DNA from: CBDBIK01 sp965206145
GTDB lineage: Bacteria; Pseudomonadota; Alphaproteobacteria; TMED109
Reading direction: 5' to 3'
NCBI GenBank assembly: GCA_965206145.1
Contig: CBDBIK010000005.1
Span: 613,417 to 677,416 of the forward strand
Length of the DNA stretch: 64,000 nucleotides
This document shows, piece after piece, positions 61,282 to 64,000 of the stretch. A model generated the notes under the pieces. That model ran no database searches. It worked only from the letters and a program-made list of their open reading frames with translations, and was not told the origin of the DNA. The position numbers and the translations under genes are program-made. Each line of letters starts with the position of its first letter. Position 1 is the first letter of the stretch.

Positions 61282-63880
61282 GAAGACCTTCGTCGCACGT
61301 CGAAGGCACCCTCGATCGCGCGCGCCGATGCGCCATTGCTGGCGATGTCCTCGACAATCGCGGTCACCACCACGCTGCGCCCGTCGAATGCCTGGCGCGT
61401 CGGCTCGGCGAGCCGTTGCGGTGTGCCGCGGTTTTCGAAGTTGACTGTGATCTGCGGCGGTGCGCCGAGTGCCGACATTTGTTCAGGCGTGAATACCCCT
61501 TCGCCGCGCCGAGCGATGATGGGGATCTCGCCGGGGCCCAGACCGGAACCGAAGCCGCCGACCAGGCCGCCGCCGTGATAGCGACCGGCACCGGCAAACG
61601 TCGCCGGCGAAACCCCGGTCCGACGGGTGCCGCTGGCGACACCAGCGATCAGGCCGGCGTGCCCCACGTTGTAGGGGAAGCCGCTGGCGGCGGATCCACC
61701 GCCATCCGTGCCGCCGTCATCCGTTTCACCGAAGATGTCGCCCAGCGCGCCGGCGAGCGGCGCCGTGATCGACCTCCGGATCGAGATCCGGACAAGATCA
61801 GCGATGATGCTGTTCGCGAGGTCCCGGAACCGCAGCTTGCCGGTGGAGGCGAATCGAACGAGCGCCTCCTCGGCACCCTGGAAGGCATTCGCAATCGCCT
61901 CTTTGGCAGCGGAGGCACTGCCGTCCGCCTCCGCCTGGATGTCCCGGAACGCCCGCACCGCGCCGTCTCGGAACTCGGTGCTCTCCCGGAGGCGGCGTTC
62001 CTGTTCCTCTTCCTCGATCGCCCGAATGCGAGTGACGTAGACGTCTTCGACCTGCGCCGCGAGCGCGTCGTAGCCGTCGCTCACGTCGTCTAGGGCCAAC
62101 AGTGTTTCAGTCTTCCAGGTCTCCGCCGCCGCCCGCGCCTGCTCGTAGGGACTGAGCTGCCCGCGAACCGCAACAGCAAGACCTTTGAGAGCCGAGCGCT
62201 CGGCCTCGAGAAGCCGTGCTGCCCGGTCCTGGCGGATCTCGTGCTCGCGGTCGAGTTGCTCCTGCAGGGCGATCTCACGCTCCTGAAATGCTCGCTCTCG
62301 CACAGCCGCGATGGCAGCTTGCAGCCGTTCCTCGGCAACCCCCTCCGCGCCGCGAAGATCCTCGAGCCCGCGGAGCGCTTTGGCCTCCTTTCGGTCAATC
62401 AGAGCAATCCGCGACAAGGTGAGCCGCGCGATCGTGTCCTGGGACGCAGCGATGATCCGTTCAATCTCTGTCGCCGCGGCAGAGACCGACTCAGCAGGTC
62501 CGTCGCCGACCTTCGTAGCCGCAGCGGAGGCCTGCTCGGCTGCTTTCCCGAGGCCATATTCCACATCGGCCATGGCGATGCCGGCGGCTTTGCCGAGATC
62601 GGTCAACGCAGCCCGCAGCCGCTCGATCTCGGCCCGGAGCTCCGCAATCCGGGGATCGCCCCCGATGGCTGAAAACTCGCCGAGAGCATCACGTCGCGCC
62701 GCTTGAGCCTCAGCGACGGCGAGCTCAGCTTCGGCTTGCCGAAGCAGCGCATCGATGGCCAGACGGCTCTTGCCTGCGAGCTCGTCGGTCGCATCCGCCG
62801 CGTCCTCTGTCGAGATGATCATGGCGGCGAGAGCGCCGCCCACGGCCGCCACCCCTGAAGCGACGAGAAAGGCCGGATTCGCGCGCATCGCTGCGTTCAG
62901 GGCGAGCATGGCGCCGCTCAGTGTCCCCACGCCCCGTACCGCAACGATCGCGCCCGCTCCTGCCCCCGCCAGCACCAGGCCCAGCTTGTAGCCGACAAGA
63001 ATGCCGACGGCGGCAACGACCAGTCGAAGATTCTCGGCGAGCAACTCGACAGCAGCGGCCATACTGGGGAGCAGTTCCGATCCGATTTGAATACCTTGGG
63101 CTTCCATGTCCCTCAGTGCCGCGTTGAAACGAAACTCAATGCTGTCGGCTGCCACTTTGAAAGCGGTATCCAGGTCCGCCACTCCCGACATGGCCAGGGA
63201 CTGGAAAATTTCCGCCACGGTCTCCCCCTGGTCACTGAGCAACGTCAGCACGCCAACCAGCCCTTCCGTATCCGGGAAGATCTTGCTGATCGCATCTTGA
63301 TTCTCACCGAGCGCGTCGCGAATCTTGAGCAACGTCGAGAGGAGACCCTCTTCCGAGAGACTGCGCCGCAGGTCCTCGACACTCAGCTGATGGTCTTTCA
63401 TGGCTTTCCGGGCCTGCTCCGAGGGCCGGATGAGCTGCGTGAAAATCCCGCGCAGCGCCGTGGACGCGTTTGCAGCGTTGAACCCCGAGCGGCTGAGCAC
63501 TGCCAGTCCGGCACCGACCTCGTGAAACTCGACGCCCAACTGCTTTGCCAGCGGCAGCAACGGCCCGATTTGTGGTGCCAGGGACGCGGCGTCGAGTTTC
63601 CCCTCCCGGACGGTGGCGATCAGTGTCCCGATGGCATCGCCGGCCGCGAGGGTTTCTGCCCCGTAGGTGTTCATCGCCGACGTCGCAGCATCAGCGATCG
63701 CCGTTGTGTCACCCAGACCCGAAGCGGCAGCTTTCGCCGACTGCCGAAGGATGTCGAGCGCCTCTGCGCCCTCGGCACCTGCCGAGGCGATAAAAAAGAG
63801 GGCATCGCCAAGCTCATTGACGCCGCGGCCGGTCTCCTTCGGGAGCTTCAGAATCTCCGCGCGGTACTTTTCCACCTCCT
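61278..63880 (-). CDS. Phage tail tape measure protein, 5' end disrupted or outside window
   Basis: At least 865 residues. The N-terminal part is of the TP901/PhageMin_Tail type (LGDALFFIASAGAEGAEALD, YGAETLAAGDAIGTLIATVR, GVEFHEVGAGLAVLSRSGFN). Hydrophobic helices lie at about 270-345 and a long coiled coil at about 370-620. A lambda gpH-like C-terminal domain follows (LVRFASTGKLRFRDLANSII, ADLVRISIRRSI). The GTG at 63875 is probably internal: the opening EEVEKYRAEILKLP lacks the usual ~100 preceding residues. Upstream to 64000 a different frame (ALRELRGLRGEVTKLGTSS) looks like the tape-measure N-terminus, so a frameshift or deletion lies near 63880-63900. Confidence 0.85.
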
Positions 63881-64000
63881 CGCGGCACCGCGCGCGCGAT
63901 CGAGACCCCGTCCAAGCTCTCGCGCCTGGCGCCCACCCGCCGTCGAAGAGGTGCCGAGCTTCGTTACCTCGCCCCGAAGACCGCGCAGCTCGCGCAGCGC

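Noticed and set aside
52636..64000. Gene transfer agent tail cluster
   Set aside because: The order tape measure, two unknowns, DUF1833, NlpC/P60, J resembles GTA order at the end, but the lambda-type tape measure, tail fibre, cupin and oxygenase genes and the probable frameshift fit a siphoprophage better.

Overview
The window looks like the chromosome of a GC-rich alphaproteobacterium, probably close to the Rhodospirillales. This rests on several genes typical of that class: an NDUFS4-like complex I protein, a RibA with an N-terminal extension, a FYDLN-type (TIGR02300) acidic protein, a thioredoxin/LON-domain/Trm112/DUF971 operon next to a UbiH-type hydroxylase, and ftsK-lolA. No rRNA is present, so genus-level placement is not possible.

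Layout. 1-4.7 kb: partial ribA, an orphan OmpR-type regulator, and two different ammonium transporters facing each other, one behind a good sigma-54 promoter. 4.6-5.0 kb: tRNA-Arg and the NDUFS4-like gene. 5.0-11.35 kb: a low-order accessory island of decayed mobile DNA (IS4, IS630 and IS1595 transposase relics, a DUF5681/phage methyltransferase relic) plus an intact autotransporter preceded by 14 G; the island ends at the 3' end of tRNA-Pro. 11.4-16.7 kb: ergothioneine genes egtB-egtC and egtD, separated by a copper P-type ATPase. 16.7-24.6 kb: tRNA-Gly, the thioredoxin-LON-Trm112-DUF971 operon, a UbiH-like hydroxylase, purH, a cysQ-like phosphatase, a frameshifted KAS III gene and rpe. 24.9-33.2 kb: a heat-shock block hrcA, grpE, unknown gene, dnaK, dnaJ, dapB and a 2-hydroxyacid dehydrogenase, with a sigma-32-like promoter ahead of dnaK.

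33.6-38.5 kb: methyltransferase, aminotransferase, ftsK, lolA. 38.5-39.9 kb: a TnpB-only IS200/IS605-type element abutting nhaD. 41.4-44.4 kb: a VOC protein and an operon of a divergent enolase paralogue with an APH-like kinase. 44.5-48.6 kb: aspartate/prephenate-type aminotransferase and an EmrAB-like efflux pair. 48.7-51.6 kb: a large DUF4347/Calx-beta/outer-membrane-barrel protein. 52.0-52.5 kb: tRNA-Ala and the FYDLN protein. 52.6-64.0 kb: a minus-strand siphophage tail module running off the right edge (tape measure to host-specificity J protein, tail fibre), ending with a cupin-like protein and a 2OG-Fe(II) oxygenase.

No single completely new defence or mobile system is obvious. The best candidates for new biology are the divergent enolase plus kinase pair, the 934-residue DUF4347 barrel protein, the homopolymer-flanked autotransporter, the unknown gene coupled to grpE, and the cupin and dioxygenase genes at the end of the phage tail operon.
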